41,233 bases of DNA, taken from positions 1 to 41,233 of the forward strand of contig JADFYO010000029.1 in the NCBI GenBank assembly GCA_015233015.1, given 5' to 3'. The translations under genes and the position numbers were made by a program. The stretch is from Nitrospirota bacterium. GTDB taxonomy: Bacteria; Nitrospirota; Thermodesulfovibrionia; Thermodesulfovibrionales; Magnetobacteriaceae. The notes below the pieces were generated by a model that saw only the letters and a program-made list of their open reading frames with translations, ran no database searches and was not told where the DNA came from. Position 1 is the stretch's first letter, and every line of letters starts with the position of its first letter. Positions 15,164-24,048 of the stretch are shown here, piece after piece.

Positions 15164-16834
15164 GTGAACCCCTTAACCATATTTAAGCGTTATGCGAAGA
15201 GGAAACTACGGCCTTTTTATATAAAAGCCGCCAATTTTTTTTTAGAAGAGAAGGCATACCGCGCCTGGATGCACACTAATGAACCTGATGCTGCCGCCCG
15301 TGGCGCTCAACGTACTCACAAGTTTGACAATATGCCTTATTTCGCTGTCGTATGTGTTATAAACAGTGCGTCTAGCGTACAAATACCGGCAATTATTGCC
15401 TCGGTCCGGGGGCAGACATACAACAGGTGGCGGTTATATCTCCTCTGCCGCACTTCTGAAGATGCGCGAAAATACCTTGAAGCCGAAGGAAACATAGAGA
15501 TCCTCGATAGTTCTTTGCCTCTGAATGAGATACGCGGCCTTGTCGAAGGTGATTATATTGTGTCGATGGGGCAAAACACAATCCTTTGCCCATTTGCGCT
15601 ATATGAAATAACCGCTTCGATAAATGCCAATCGGGAGGGGAAGTTATTCTATTCGGACGAAGACACTATGATTGGCGGCAAACGGGCTTCCCCTCATTTT
15701 AAGCCGGACTGCTCGCCGGATACACTGAGAAGTTTTAACTATATCGGGGGCTTGCTGGTAATAAAACGGGAAGCTTATGAGAAAAATCTCTCACTGTCAG
15801 ACAGATATGCCCTCGCACTTAAATATATTCAAAAGACGGGTGCTCTCGTTCACATTCCAAAGGTGCTTTTCCATACCGCAGGCAAAGGGGATAACACGCT
15901 GCCCTCGGCAGAAAAGGGCGCACTCGCCGCCCATCTGGCCGAGTGTGGAGTTGCCGCGGAGATTGAACAGCGCCTTCCCGGTCTGTTTAATATTATATAC
16001 GAAATAAAAGACAGCCCCCGCGTTTCTATAATTATTCCAAACAGGGACAACGCCGCACTGCTTGCGAAGTGTGTGAAGTCTGTTATGACAGCGGCTTATG
16101 ATAACTATGAAATAGTAATTGTCGAAAATGGAAGTACCCGGGGGGACACGTTCACACTTTATGATACGCTTGGAAAGGACGATAGAATAAAGATAATCGG
16201 CTGGCAGGGGAGGTTTAATTATCCTAAGATAAATAACTATGCCGCCCGGTACTCCTGCGGGTCGGTGCTGCTGTTTTTAAATAACGATATAGAGGCGGTA
16301 AATGCCGACTGGCTGGTAAACATGCTCCGCCATGCCGTAAGGAAAGATGTGGGCGCTGTTGGGGCCAAGTTATACTATCCTGACGGCACTATCCAGCATG
16401 GTGGTATTGTGGTAGGTGTGGGGGGCATTGCGGTAGAGTATCACAAGGGATTTGACGGGCGGAGCGCCGGGTACTTTAACAGGCTTTCAATAGTACATAA
16501 CGTTGCCGCGGTTACGGGGGCCTGTATGATGTTAAAGCGGGAGTTGTTTGACAAGGCAAGCGGCTTTGACGAGCGGTACGCACTTGCCTATAACGATGTG
16601 GACTTGTGTCTGAGATTAATGGAACTGGGGTATCCTGCGGTGTGGACGCCGTATTCGGAACTCATTCACTACGAATCAAGAACAAGGGGATATGAAATCA
16701 CGCGGGCACAGAGGCAAAGGCTGAATGATGAGTCCGAAATATTCACAAAGAGATGGCGGCACATACTCGATAAAGGCGACCCGTTTTATAACCCTAATCT
16801 ATCGCATAAAAAAGGGGACTTCACGCTGGAATAA
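15164..16834 (+). CDS. Two-module glycosyltransferase (GT2), O-antigen/rhamnan type
   Basis: The 556-residue protein has two family-2-like halves. The N-terminal half (about 60-250) is reduced but keeps FYSDEDTMIGGKRASPHFKP and the FNYIGGLLVIKREAY segment. The C-terminal half (about 285-540) is a full GT2 domain: PRVSIIIPNRDN, YEIVIVENGST, the acidic motif LFLNNDIEAV, AVTGACMMLKRELF and YNDVDLCLRL. Similar two-module proteins build O-antigen or other surface polysaccharides. The start is a GTG; an in-frame stop upstream (15143) excludes a longer protein. No neighbouring polysaccharide export genes are present. Confidence 0.87.
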   Translation: MNPLTIFKRYAKRKLRPFYIKAANFFLEEKAYRAWMHTNEPDAAARGAQRTHKFDNMPYFAVVCVINSASSVQIPAIIASVRGQTYNRWRLYLLCRTSEDARKYLEAEGNIEILDSSLPLNEIRGLVEGDYIVSMGQNTILCPFALYEITASINANREGKLFYSDEDTMIGGKRASPHFKPDCSPDTLRSFNYIGGLLVIKREAYEKNLSLSDRYALALKYIQKTGALVHIPKVLFHTAGKGDNTLPSAEKGALAAHLAECGVAAEIEQRLPGLFNIIYEIKDSPRVSIIIPNRDNAALLAKCVKSVMTAAYDNYEIVIVENGSTRGDTFTLYDTLGKDDRIKIIGWQGRFNYPKINNYAARYSCGSVLLFLNNDIEAVNADWLVNMLRHAVRKDVGAVGAKLYYPDGTIQHGGIVVGVGGIAVEYHKGFDGRSAGYFNRLSIVHNVAAVTGACMMLKRELFDKASGFDERYALAYNDVDLCLRLMELGYPAVWTPYSELIHYESRTRGYEITRAQRQRLNDESEIFTKRWRHILDKGDPFYNPNLSHKKGDFTLE

Positions 16835-16931
16835 TCAAGCCATGTTGCCCCGTCGGGGAAGCACTACCAAAATGCGTTCAAAGAAGTAAGCAAACTTGAA
16901 TCATCCTGAAACAAAAGAATCATCCTGAGCT

Positions 16932-17179
16932 TGTCGAAGGTGAGCTCCTATCTGGGGTCTGTTAACTAAACTGTGTCAGGCCCGATTTTAGCCCTTAACT
17001 CACCTTCGACAGTCGTAATTAAACAAGGCTAAAATACAGCGTAATAACAAGCAGTTACAGGATATATCAAAAAAGGCGTGTGCCTACGCTTTTGAACTTT
17101 TTTGGGCTTTTTTGATGCCTATCCCTACATTCTATGCGGGTCTTTGATGATTTATTTGTCTATGACTGTCGAAGGTGAG
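16932..17179. repeat. Dispersed short inverted repeat, TGTCGAAGGTGAG, three copies
   Basis: The 13-mer TGTCGAAGGTGAG occurs at 16932-16944 and 17167-17179, and in reverse at 16999-17011. The second and third copies match over 16 bases (16999-17014 against 17164-17179). The first is part of a CCTGAGCTTGTCGAAGG context that resembles intergenic repeats common in some bacterial genomes. The arrangement can form large stem-loops. No protein gene is evident between the glycosyltransferase stop and about 17190. Confidence 0.6.
16958..16978 (+). mobile_element. Possible solo transposon-end relic, copy 1
   Basis: This 21-base sequence, ending AAACTGTGTCA, matches 17 of 21 bases of the segment at 25639-25659. 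Both begin with CTGTT and an AAC core, resembling terminal inverted repeats of IS256-like elements from memory. No transposase ORF or opposite end is found in the window. Confidence 0.3.
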
Positions 17180-17191
17180 GTTACGGTTATT

Positions 17192-17323
17192 ATGCTTGAG
17201 TATTATTTATCGAAAAGAGTGCCGGAGCTGGCTAAAGAAATAAATCGGGAGCAAACCCCTGCCTCTGCTAAACCCTATGCAGTCCCCGACTTCCCAATCT
17301 CAATTCCAATTGAGAAAAATTAA
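17192..17323 (+). CDS. Doubtful small ORF
   Basis: A 43-codon frame starts at an ATG 12 bases after a weak GTGAGG, which is itself part of the repeat described nearby. The product is charged in its first half (LSKRVPELAKEINREQ) and Pro-rich in the second, without hydrophobic segments. I do not recognise it. It may be a chance ORF or a fragment. Confidence 0.2.
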   Translation: MLEYYLSKRVPELAKEINREQTPASAKPYAVPDFPISIPIEKN

Positions 17324-17372
17324 GGAGCCACCCCGGGCCGGTTACGGAGAGACTGCTCCCATTGCCCTGATA

Positions 17373-17537
17373 TTACCTAAAAATATGTCTGATTATAAAT
17401 AATAAAATGGAAATCATTATAGCCCCTGAAATGAAAAGCACTATACACCCTATCCCCATCCCAACAGTAGGGTCACGTGGGTTAGGGGTATGTGAGTTAG
17501 GGTCATGTGAGTCGCGTGATTGATTTATGTCGCCCAT
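17373..17537 (-). CDS. Small single-helix membrane protein with N-terminal repeats
   Basis: This 54-codon ORF begins at ATG 17537, with GAGG about 11 bases upstream. The N-terminus consists of three five-residue near-repeats (SHDPN, SHTPN, PRDPT) encoded by a 15-bp tandem repeat. It is followed by one strong transmembrane helix (about 27-49) and a short basic end (RHIFR). Size and layout would fit a tail-anchored peptide or a type I toxin-like peptide, but I recognise no family. Confidence 0.4.
   Translation of the reverse strand: MGDINQSRDSHDPNSHTPNPRDPTVGMGIGCIVLFISGAIMISILLFIIRHIFR
17468..17512. repeat. 15-bp tandem repeat, three units
   Basis: Three units of the form TAGGGTCAYGTGRGT occupy 17468-17482, 17483-17497 and 17498-17512; the middle unit varies in its sixth to eighth bases. 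The unit length is five codons, so copy-number change would keep the minus-strand small ORF in frame. Confidence 0.75.
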
Positions 17538-17678
17538 GCCGTTAACATTCCTCTTTCATCTGGGTTTGAAGCGCTGACCAACCCTCTATCGATATTAGTG
17601 ATTGCCCACTCACTAAAACGTCAAAATCCCGACATATTCTTTACGCAGGTGCGTTATTAACGTAAAGCCATGCCTCGC

Positions 17679-17843
17679 TCAAATTATATTGTTGTTTAAA
17701 ATAACTCTTCGTATATCCCTTGTCTTACCTTTGCCGGTTAAAATCAGGTACTTAATATCGTTTATGCCGCTGCCCTCCGATGGTAATGGTTCTTTTTCTG
17801 ATTCCACGTCCAGATCGTCACAGCATTGCTCTGCCCAGCGCAT
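17679..17843 (-). CDS. Small hypothetical protein
   Basis: This 54-codon ORF starts at ATG 17843, preceded by AAAGGAGGG at normal spacing, the best ribosome-binding site in this stretch. The product is hydrophilic and acidic in the first half (CCDDLDVESEKEPL) and basic in the second (TGKGKTRDIRRVIL), with no membrane segment. A Cys-Cys pair lies near residue 7. I recognise no family. The transcript could run on toward the next minus-strand small ORF. Confidence 0.5.
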   Translation of the reverse strand: MRWAEQCCDDLDVESEKEPLPSEGSGINDIKYLILTGKGKTRDIRRVILNNNII

Positions 17844-17974
17844 TATAATACCCTCCTTTATCATAATAATCCCTCGAAATCAGGCACACTCTCAAGCATT
17901 CCTGCCCTGTTTTGTCCTGTTATAATATAGCACAAATCGTGCCACCAACAGCCATTCTAAATTCTAATCAGTGA

Positions 17975-18151
17975 TCAACCAAACACAGCGTCAACCACAT
18001 AATACACGCCGCTCGATACAATGCTGCCAACAGTGGACGATAGAAGCATCGCAAGCCCCCGGCTGAATCCGTTTCGTGCAAAAATAACGTTAAGCCATAT
18101 GAACACCGCCGAACCGGTTATAAAAGATACAATTAAGGCCGTCATAGACAT
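17975..18151 (-). CDS. Small two-helix membrane protein
   Basis: This 58-codon ORF starts at ATG 18151 with AAGGAG 9 bases upstream. The product has two hydrophobic stretches (about 4-24 and 33-52) joined by a basic turn (ARNGFSRG), giving a hairpin membrane protein. The second helix is rich in Ser, Gly and Val. I recognise no family. It is the first of three minus-strand small ORFs in this gene-poor area. Confidence 0.5.
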   Translation of the reverse strand: MSMTALIVSFITGSAVFIWLNVIFARNGFSRGLAMLLSSTVGSIVSSGVYYVVDAVFG

Positions 18152-18319
18152 AACCGCGGTCTCCTTACGTGTTAATATGGGACATCTGTAAACCGTTTAA
18201 TCCTTGACAGCCTCTTTCATAATTATGCTACCATAAAGAACAGAAGTAATCATAGAGCGAAACGGGCAGCCGGTGAAGCAATCTGATGCCGGACAGCACA
18301 GAGAGAGGGGGTGTGTTAC

Positions 18320-18841
18320 TTGGAAGAATTATTCGTCGATGTCTTATATTCGATAATCCCCCTGGTGGAGTTCAGAAACACGCCAAGCGTAAGGTTTCAC
18401 ATGCTCCCGGGAAATATAATCCCCCGCATAGACTCGGTGGACAGGGTCGAACACGGCCCAAACGCGATTTCACCAACCATAAAAGGGGGTTCAGGGCGGT
18501 ATTGGTATTATCACAAGGCGCAAACAGATAATCTTCTCGTCTTCCTCGGCTCAAGGATTACAGAGCTTTATACACCAAAACATGGAAAGATAGAAACCAT
18601 AGAAGTAACGGCTGAGTGGGTCAGGCGCAACGGTGAACTGGTTATAGAAGCCCCTGCGATACTCTCATGGCCGCCCGGCGTGTTTCACAGGGTGTCAAGT
18701 GGACAAGAGGGGTCGCTTTCATTAAATTTCGCGGTACACAACCCTGGGTTTTCCCTCGAGGACAACTTCGACATTTACGAAGTTGACACGGAAACCGGGC
18801 AGTATAGTATCGTCAGGCATGGTTTTTTAGACCAGAAGTAA
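18320..18841 (+). CDS. Cupin-like protein
   Basis: The product (173 residues from this TTG) is rich in beta strands with cupin-like spacing: RYWYYHKAQTDNLLVFLGS, then EAPAILSWPPGVFHRVSS near residue 115. A His/Gly/Pro pattern like WPPGVFHRV is typical of the second cupin motif. Most cupins bind a metal or small ligand; none can be assigned. The TTG at 18320 has a purine-rich GAGGGGG about 8 bases upstream, whereas a GTG at 18311 is too close. It stands alone and is followed by a terminator. Confidence 0.6.
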   Translation: MEELFVDVLYSIIPLVEFRNTPSVRFHMLPGNIIPRIDSVDRVEHGPNAISPTIKGGSGRYWYYHKAQTDNLLVFLGSRITELYTPKHGKIETIEVTAEWVRRNGELVIEAPAILSWPPGVFHRVSSGQEGSLSLNFAVHNPGFSLEDNFDIYEVDTETGQYSIVRHGFLDQK

Positions 18842-18843
18842 TC

Positions 18844-18861
18844 GGTAAAATTGCTTTTACC
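18844..18861 (+). terminator. Rho-independent terminator after the cupin-like gene
   Basis: GGTAAAA (18844-18850) pairs with TTTTACC (18855-18861) around TTGC, 2 bases after the stop codon. It is followed by a pyrimidine-rich tract (CCTTTTCTCTTCTCT). This separates the cupin-like gene from the signalling genes that follow. Confidence 0.7.
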
Positions 18862-18944
18862 CCTTTTCTCTTCTCTATATCGGGGTTAGGGTAGGAAGCC
18901 GCCGTTAAGCCATTAAGAGATAATGTTGCCTTCTGAGGGAGAAC

Positions 18945-21900
18945 ATGATGATGAAAAATCTAAAAATAGGAACCCGCATCACCATAGGATATCTGATCTT
19001 ATTACTTATTTTTCTGCTGTTGTCCTTATTTTCGATAAGCAAAATAGACTATTCGGCTGATCAGACAAAGCAGATGTATGAACATCCTTACATTGTAAGA
19101 AGCAAACTACAATCTATTGGTGAGCATAGTTTCAGAATCAGATTTTTACTGAGAAGGGCATATGAAACGGCTAATAACGATGAAATCGTAGAAATGAAAA
19201 CACAGGTAGCGTCTCTTAAACCTAAAATAATAGAAGATCTGGCAGTCGTAGCAAATAGATATTTGGGCGATAAGAATTTAATAAAACAAATTAGTAGTAA
19301 TTTTGACAGATATTCTTCACTTTACGATGATTATTTTGATCTGCTTCTACAGGGGAAAAAGCCTGAGGCTATTCATTTGTTAGATAGTAAAATGTATGGT
19401 TATGCCGAAGAAAATGAAAAGCTTCTAGGGGACGCGACCACCTTTGCCTCTGACAAGGCGGCCTCGTTATATGAAATCGCTCTGAAATCGAACGCTGATT
19501 CCAAGCGTATCCTATATTCTCTTTTAGGAATATCAATTCTTTTAAGCGCTGCATTGTCGTTTGTCTTTACACGAACCATAACCGTTCCGGTTTCGAGGTT
19601 ATTGGATGTAACAAAAGAAATAAGTTCGGGAAATCTCGATGTCACCATAGACGTCTCGGCAAAGGATGAAGTTGGCATGTTGTCTAAATCGTTTCTTCAA
19701 ATGGTAGGGACCTTGCGTAATAATCTATCGGCAAGAGATATAGAGGATTGGAAGAAATCTGGTTCCGCCCAAATAAACGGGATAACGCGTGGAGAGAAGG
19801 ATATTATCACCCTCTCACAGAACCTGATAAAGTCAGTCTCCGAATACATGAGTGCGCATATAGGGGCGATTTACCTGGTTCATGGACAAGACACCTTGAA
19901 GCTGATGGGTACATACGCATACAGCAAGCGCAAGAATCTTTCCAACGAGTATGCCTTTGGCGATGGCCTGATAGGGCAGGCGGCGCTTGAAAAGCAAAGT
20001 ATTTTGTTGACCGAGGTACCGGCAGATTATATAAAGATAACTTCGGGACTGGGTGAGGCAGCGCCTTTAAGCATATTAGTTACGCCGTTTATGTACAACG
20101 GCGAGGTAAAAGGCGTTATTGAGCTGGGGTCGTTTGCCGCGTTTGCAGAGCATCAGCTTGAATTTATGACAGCTGTTGCGGATGGAATTGCCATAGCCTT
20201 CAGCGTCGCGCAGTCTCGTGAAACAATGCGAGGGCTCCTGGAGGAAACCCAAAACCAGGCTGAAGAACTTCGAACGCAGCAGGAGGAGTTAAGGGCAAAT
20301 AACGAAACATTGGCAAGTCAGACGAAGATACTGAAAGTGTCCGAAAGCAAGCTTCAGGAACAACGGGAGGAACTCAGGCAGGCAAACGAGGAGCTTGAGG
20401 AACACGCGAAACTGATGGAAAAACAACGGGACGAGATAAAGAAAACAAACATGGAGCTTGAGAGAAATCAGAAGTTTAACCTTCAAAAGACCAGAGAACT
20501 CGAAATAACGAGCAAGTATAAGTCTGAATTTATGGCAAATATGTCGCACGAGTTAAGAACCCCGCTCAACAGTATACTCCTGCTGTCTAAATTTCTCTCG
20601 GAAAACAAAGACGGCAACCTCACGCTAAAACAAATGGAGTGTGCCGGTACGGTTTACTCATCCGGCAAGGACCTGCTTGCCCTTATAAACGATATCTTAG
20701 ACCTTTCAAAGGTCGAGGCCGGCAAGGTGGAATTACACGTCGAGGCAATGGGAACTGACAGTCTGAAGACATTCATAGAGAACAATTTTTTACCTCTTAC
20801 CGAGGAAAAGAAGCTGGCACTGCAAGTGGCAATATCGGAAAACGCGCCGGAAAATATTCATACCGACATACAAAAAATGGAGCAAATAATCCGGAACCTG
20901 CTGTCAAACGCTATAAAATTCACTGATAAGGGCGCTATAACGGTAACAATAGACCGGGTTGCTAAAGTACCCTACGGCAGCGGATTATCTGTCTCCGTCT
21001 CCGACACAGGCATAGGCATCCAGGAGGACAAGCTGGGAGTTATTTTCGAGGCATTCAAACAAGCCGATGGAACGACGAGCAGAAAGTATGGAGGCACAGG
21101 ACTTGGCCTGACAATATCCAAAGAACTCGTAAAACTGCTGAAGGGCGAGATAGTGGTCAAAAGCGAGCTTGGCTCCGGTAGTACCTTTACCATACTCATT
21201 CCAGATTTAAAAGACATTGCCCCTATGGAAGATACCCCAAAGGAAATGGAAAACGCTAAGGCGACGGAGGACGACAGAGAGGGGCTTACACCGGGAGAGA
21301 AATCGATTTTGATAATAGAAGACGATGCGGCCTTTGCAAAGGTATTGCAGGATATAAGCAGGGAGAGAGGTTATAAGGGTATCGTAGTTCACAACGGCAC
21401 GGACGGCATAGACTGCGCGCGTAAATATCAGCCGAAAGCGATAATATTAGACATGGGCCTGCCTGATATTGACGGTTGGGTGGTGATTGAGCGGTTGAAG
21501 CAATCCCCGGAGACGCGCAACATTCCAGTTCATATAATTTCGGCGTCGGAGAAAGACATAGACGTTCTGAAATCAGGCAGTGTCGGGTATTTAACGAAAC
21601 CGGTTAATATGGAAAAAATCGAGGAGGCCTTCAACAGACTGGAAAGTATATTTTCAGCGGGGAAAAAGAAAATCATGGCGGTTAACATGGATGCTAAACA
21701 GGCATCGATGCTTAATGAACTATTAAAAAACACGGGCATTGAAGTCGATTACGTATCGGCAAAGAAGGCGCAAACAGATATAGAGTCACACCAGTACGAT
21801 TGCATCGTAATGAATATTCCAGGAAGCGAACCTGTCTGTTTTGCTTTCCTCGATAAAATAAAAAACACCGAGCATATAAGCGGTACACCGGTAATAATAT

Positions 21901-22466
21901 ATAACATCAGGCAGTTAAGCGTTGGGGATGAGATAAGGCTGAGTATGTATGCCCAGAGGATAGTGCTTAAAGCGGTGAAATCACCGGAGAGGCTGCTTAA
22001 CGAAATAGTGCTGTTTTCACATATTATCGAATCGCAATTACCGCTGGAAAAGCAGAATATCCTTAAACATGTATATGATAACGAGCATATATTCAAGGGC
22101 AAAAATATACTGATAGTCGATGATGACTCAAGAAATGTCTTTGCCCTGACCAGCGTACTGCAGGACAAGGGGATGAACGTACTCGTGGCGGGAAACGGAG
22201 TGGAGTGTATCAAAATATTAAATCAAAACGACTCCATAGACATTGTGTTGATGGATATAATGATGCCTGAGATGAATGGATACGAGGCGATAAAACAGGC
22301 AAGAAAAATAAGGCATTACAGGGATATACCGATAATAGCGCTAACGGCGAAGGCAATGAAAGAAGACAGGATAAAGTGCGTTGAGGCAGGGGCAAACGAT
22401 TACCTGTCCAAACCTATAGACAAGGACAGGCTCATGTCCCTTCTTCGGATTTGGCTATATCAGTAG
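18945..22466 (+). CDS. Hybrid histidine kinase with HAMP, GAF, kinase and three receiver domains
   Basis: The 1173-residue protein has in order: transmembrane helix 1 (12-30); a four-helix-bundle periplasmic sensor (35-185); transmembrane helix 2 (190-210); HAMP (211-262); GAF (285-420); a long coiled coil (425-525); HisKA with His535 in MSHELRTPLN; HATPase (NLLSNAIKFTD, DTGIGI, GGTGLGL); REC1 with Asp836; a REC2-like domain (908-1025) with Asn957 where the phospho-Asp should be; and REC3 with Asp1104. It is probably an inner-membrane sensor feeding its own receivers. The three tandem ATGs leave the start uncertain by 1-2 codons. Fourteen bases separate it from cheR. Confidence 0.93.
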   Translation: MMMKNLKIGTRITIGYLILLLIFLLLSLFSISKIDYSADQTKQMYEHPYIVRSKLQSIGEHSFRIRFLLRRAYETANNDEIVEMKTQVASLKPKIIEDLAVVANRYLGDKNLIKQISSNFDRYSSLYDDYFDLLLQGKKPEAIHLLDSKMYGYAEENEKLLGDATTFASDKAASLYEIALKSNADSKRILYSLLGISILLSAALSFVFTRTITVPVSRLLDVTKEISSGNLDVTIDVSAKDEVGMLSKSFLQMVGTLRNNLSARDIEDWKKSGSAQINGITRGEKDIITLSQNLIKSVSEYMSAHIGAIYLVHGQDTLKLMGTYAYSKRKNLSNEYAFGDGLIGQAALEKQSILLTEVPADYIKITSGLGEAAPLSILVTPFMYNGEVKGVIELGSFAAFAEHQLEFMTAVADGIAIAFSVAQSRETMRGLLEETQNQAEELRTQQEELRANNETLASQTKILKVSESKLQEQREELRQANEELEEHAKLMEKQRDEIKKTNMELERNQKFNLQKTRELEITSKYKSEFMANMSHELRTPLNSILLLSKFLSENKDGNLTLKQMECAGTVYSSGKDLLALINDILDLSKVEAGKVELHVEAMGTDSLKTFIENNFLPLTEEKKLALQVAISENAPENIHTDIQKMEQIIRNLLSNAIKFTDKGAITVTIDRVAKVPYGSGLSVSVSDTGIGIQEDKLGVIFEAFKQADGTTSRKYGGTGLGLTISKELVKLLKGEIVVKSELGSGSTFTILIPDLKDIAPMEDTPKEMENAKATEDDREGLTPGEKSILIIEDDAAFAKVLQDISRERGYKGIVVHNGTDGIDCARKYQPKAIILDMGLPDIDGWVVIERLKQSPETRNIPVHIISASEKDIDVLKSGSVGYLTKPVNMEKIEEAFNRLESIFSAGKKKIMAVNMDAKQASMLNELLKNTGIEVDYVSAKKAQTDIESHQYDCIVMNIPGSEPVCFAFLDKIKNTEHISGTPVIIYNIRQLSVGDEIRLSMYAQRIVLKAVKSPERLLNEIVLFSHIIESQLPLEKQNILKHVYDNEHIFKGKNILIVDDDSRNVFALTSVLQDKGMNVLVAGNGVECIKILNQNDSIDIVLMDIMMPEMNGYEAIKQARKIRHYRDIPIIALTAKAMKEDRIKCVEAGANDYLSKPIDKDRLMSLLRIWLYQ

Positions 22467-22480
22467 ATTAGGAGACCAGG

Positions 22481-23464
22481 GTGGATTACTACGATAACGA
22501 AGACAATGAGAACCTGGAGATAATGCTCCTGCTTGAGGCGATGAATGCAAAATATGGATATGATTTCAGAAATTACGCGAAGGCCTCGATAAAAAGAAGA
22601 ATAAGGCACAGGATGTCAATTGCCGGAATTAAAAAGATAACGGAAGTAATCGAAAGGGTAATCTATGACAGGGAGTTTTTTATAGAACTGCTCGGTGATT
22701 TTTCGATAAGCACGACGGAGATGTTCAGGGACCCCTCTTTTTTTCAGGCACTGAGAAAGAGTATTTTCCCCGCGTTACAGCACCTGCCGTTTATAAAGAT
22801 ATGGGTGGCGGGCTGCTCCACCGGCGAAGAGGTCTATTCCATCGCGATAATGTTAAAAGAGGAAAACCTTTCAGATAAAACCATGATTTACGCAACCGAC
22901 TACAGCGATAAATCTCTAAGTGCCGCAAAAGAAGGCGTCTTTAGTATAAAATCGGTAAAACAATATGCCTCCAACTACAACGACGCAGGAGGAATCCAAT
23001 CATTCAGCAATTATTTCACGGCAAAAGGCGATGTGGCAGTTATTGACAAGTCGCTAAGACACAACGTAGTATTTTCAATCCATAACCTCGCATCGGACGG
23101 TGTATTCGGGGAGATGAACATTATTTTATGCAGAAATGTATTGATATATTTCAACAGAGAGCTTCAGAACAAGGTGTTTGATTTATTTACCAAATCACTG
23201 GAAGAGGGAGGGTTTCTTTGTCTCGGCTCAAAAGAGACTATCAGGCTCTCACCCTTTTCCGGCAATTATGACGAGGTTCTGAACGACGAAAAGATATACA
23301 AGAGAAACACCAGACCGGTCTCCTATTCGCAGAAAATCGATAACAACCCTGTGGTTACGCCTGAGTTTGTTACAAAGGGCGGGGAGTTGATAAGGGCAAT
23401 GAAATCAAAAATAGAAGAGCTGGACTGTCTGATTAGCGGCGTCCAGGGTAAAGGCGGGGTATGA
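22481..23464 (+). CDS. cheR: CheR-type protein methyltransferase
   Basis: The 327-residue protein has the CheR N-terminal helical domain (IKRRIRHRM basic helix) and the SAM-binding domain with KIWVAGCSTGEEVYSIA, MIYATDYSDKSL and ILCRNVLIYFN. CheR methylates glutamates on chemoreceptors; no receptor gene is in the window, so its substrate here may be the coiled coil of the hybrid kinase or an unlinked protein (inference). GTG start with GGAG 6 bases upstream. Its last 4 bases overlap the cheB start (ATGA). Confidence 0.93.
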   Translation: MDYYDNEDNENLEIMLLLEAMNAKYGYDFRNYAKASIKRRIRHRMSIAGIKKITEVIERVIYDREFFIELLGDFSISTTEMFRDPSFFQALRKSIFPALQHLPFIKIWVAGCSTGEEVYSIAIMLKEENLSDKTMIYATDYSDKSLSAAKEGVFSIKSVKQYASNYNDAGGIQSFSNYFTAKGDVAVIDKSLRHNVVFSIHNLASDGVFGEMNIILCRNVLIYFNRELQNKVFDLFTKSLEEGGFLCLGSKETIRLSPFSGNYDEVLNDEKIYKRNTRPVSYSQKIDNNPVVTPEFVTKGGELIRAMKSKIEELDCLISGVQGKGGV

Positions 23465-24048
23465 GGCGATATGAGGCTGTTGTGATAGGGGCGTCTGCCG
23501 GTGGTTTGGATGCACTTAAGACACTACTTACACACCTGCCGAATGATTTTTCACTACCTATAGCTGTGGTGTTACACCTGCATCGAAATACAAAGGGCGA
23601 GTTGATTAATGTTTTGCAAAAGGGTACCAGATTAAACGTCAACTATGCACAGGACAAAAAAAGAATCCAAAAGGGATATTTATACATAGCGCCGCCGGAT
23701 TATCATCTTTTGATAGAAGACGACAAGACATTGTCGCTATCGGTGGATGAACCTGTGAATTACTCCCGCCCGTCGATAGACGTTCTTTTTGAAAGCGCCT
23801 CGGACGCTTTTCGTGAGCATGTTATTGGAATAATATTGACCGGAGCAAACAGGGATGGAAGCATGGGGTTAAAGAGGATAAAGGAACGCGGAGGTACGGC
23901 GATAGTGGAAAATCCTCAAAGCGCGGAATATTCTGAAATGCCTTTGGCCGCAATAGCAGAAACGCAATCCGACTACATTTTAGACGTCGATGAGATAGCG
24001 CGTAAAATCTATGAACTCTTGGGGGGGGAGAAGTGCAAAACATTTTAA
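23461..24048 (+). CDS. cheB: CheB-type methylesterase domain without a receiver
   Basis: The 195-residue protein is only the catalytic half of CheB. The catalytic triad is visible: Ser12 in GASAGG, His39 in VVLHLH and Asp133 in GANRDGSMGL. The receiver domain that normally regulates CheB is absent, so control must come from another protein, perhaps one of the kinase's receivers (inference). It would remove methyl groups added by CheR. It overlaps cheR by 4 bases and the next gene by 16 bases. Confidence 0.92.
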   Translation: MRRYEAVVIGASAGGLDALKTLLTHLPNDFSLPIAVVLHLHRNTKGELINVLQKGTRLNVNYAQDKKRIQKGYLYIAPPDYHLLIEDDKTLSLSVDEPVNYSRPSIDVLFESASDAFREHVIGIILTGANRDGSMGLKRIKERGGTAIVENPQSAEYSEMPLAAIAETQSDYILDVDEIARKIYELLGGEKCKTF

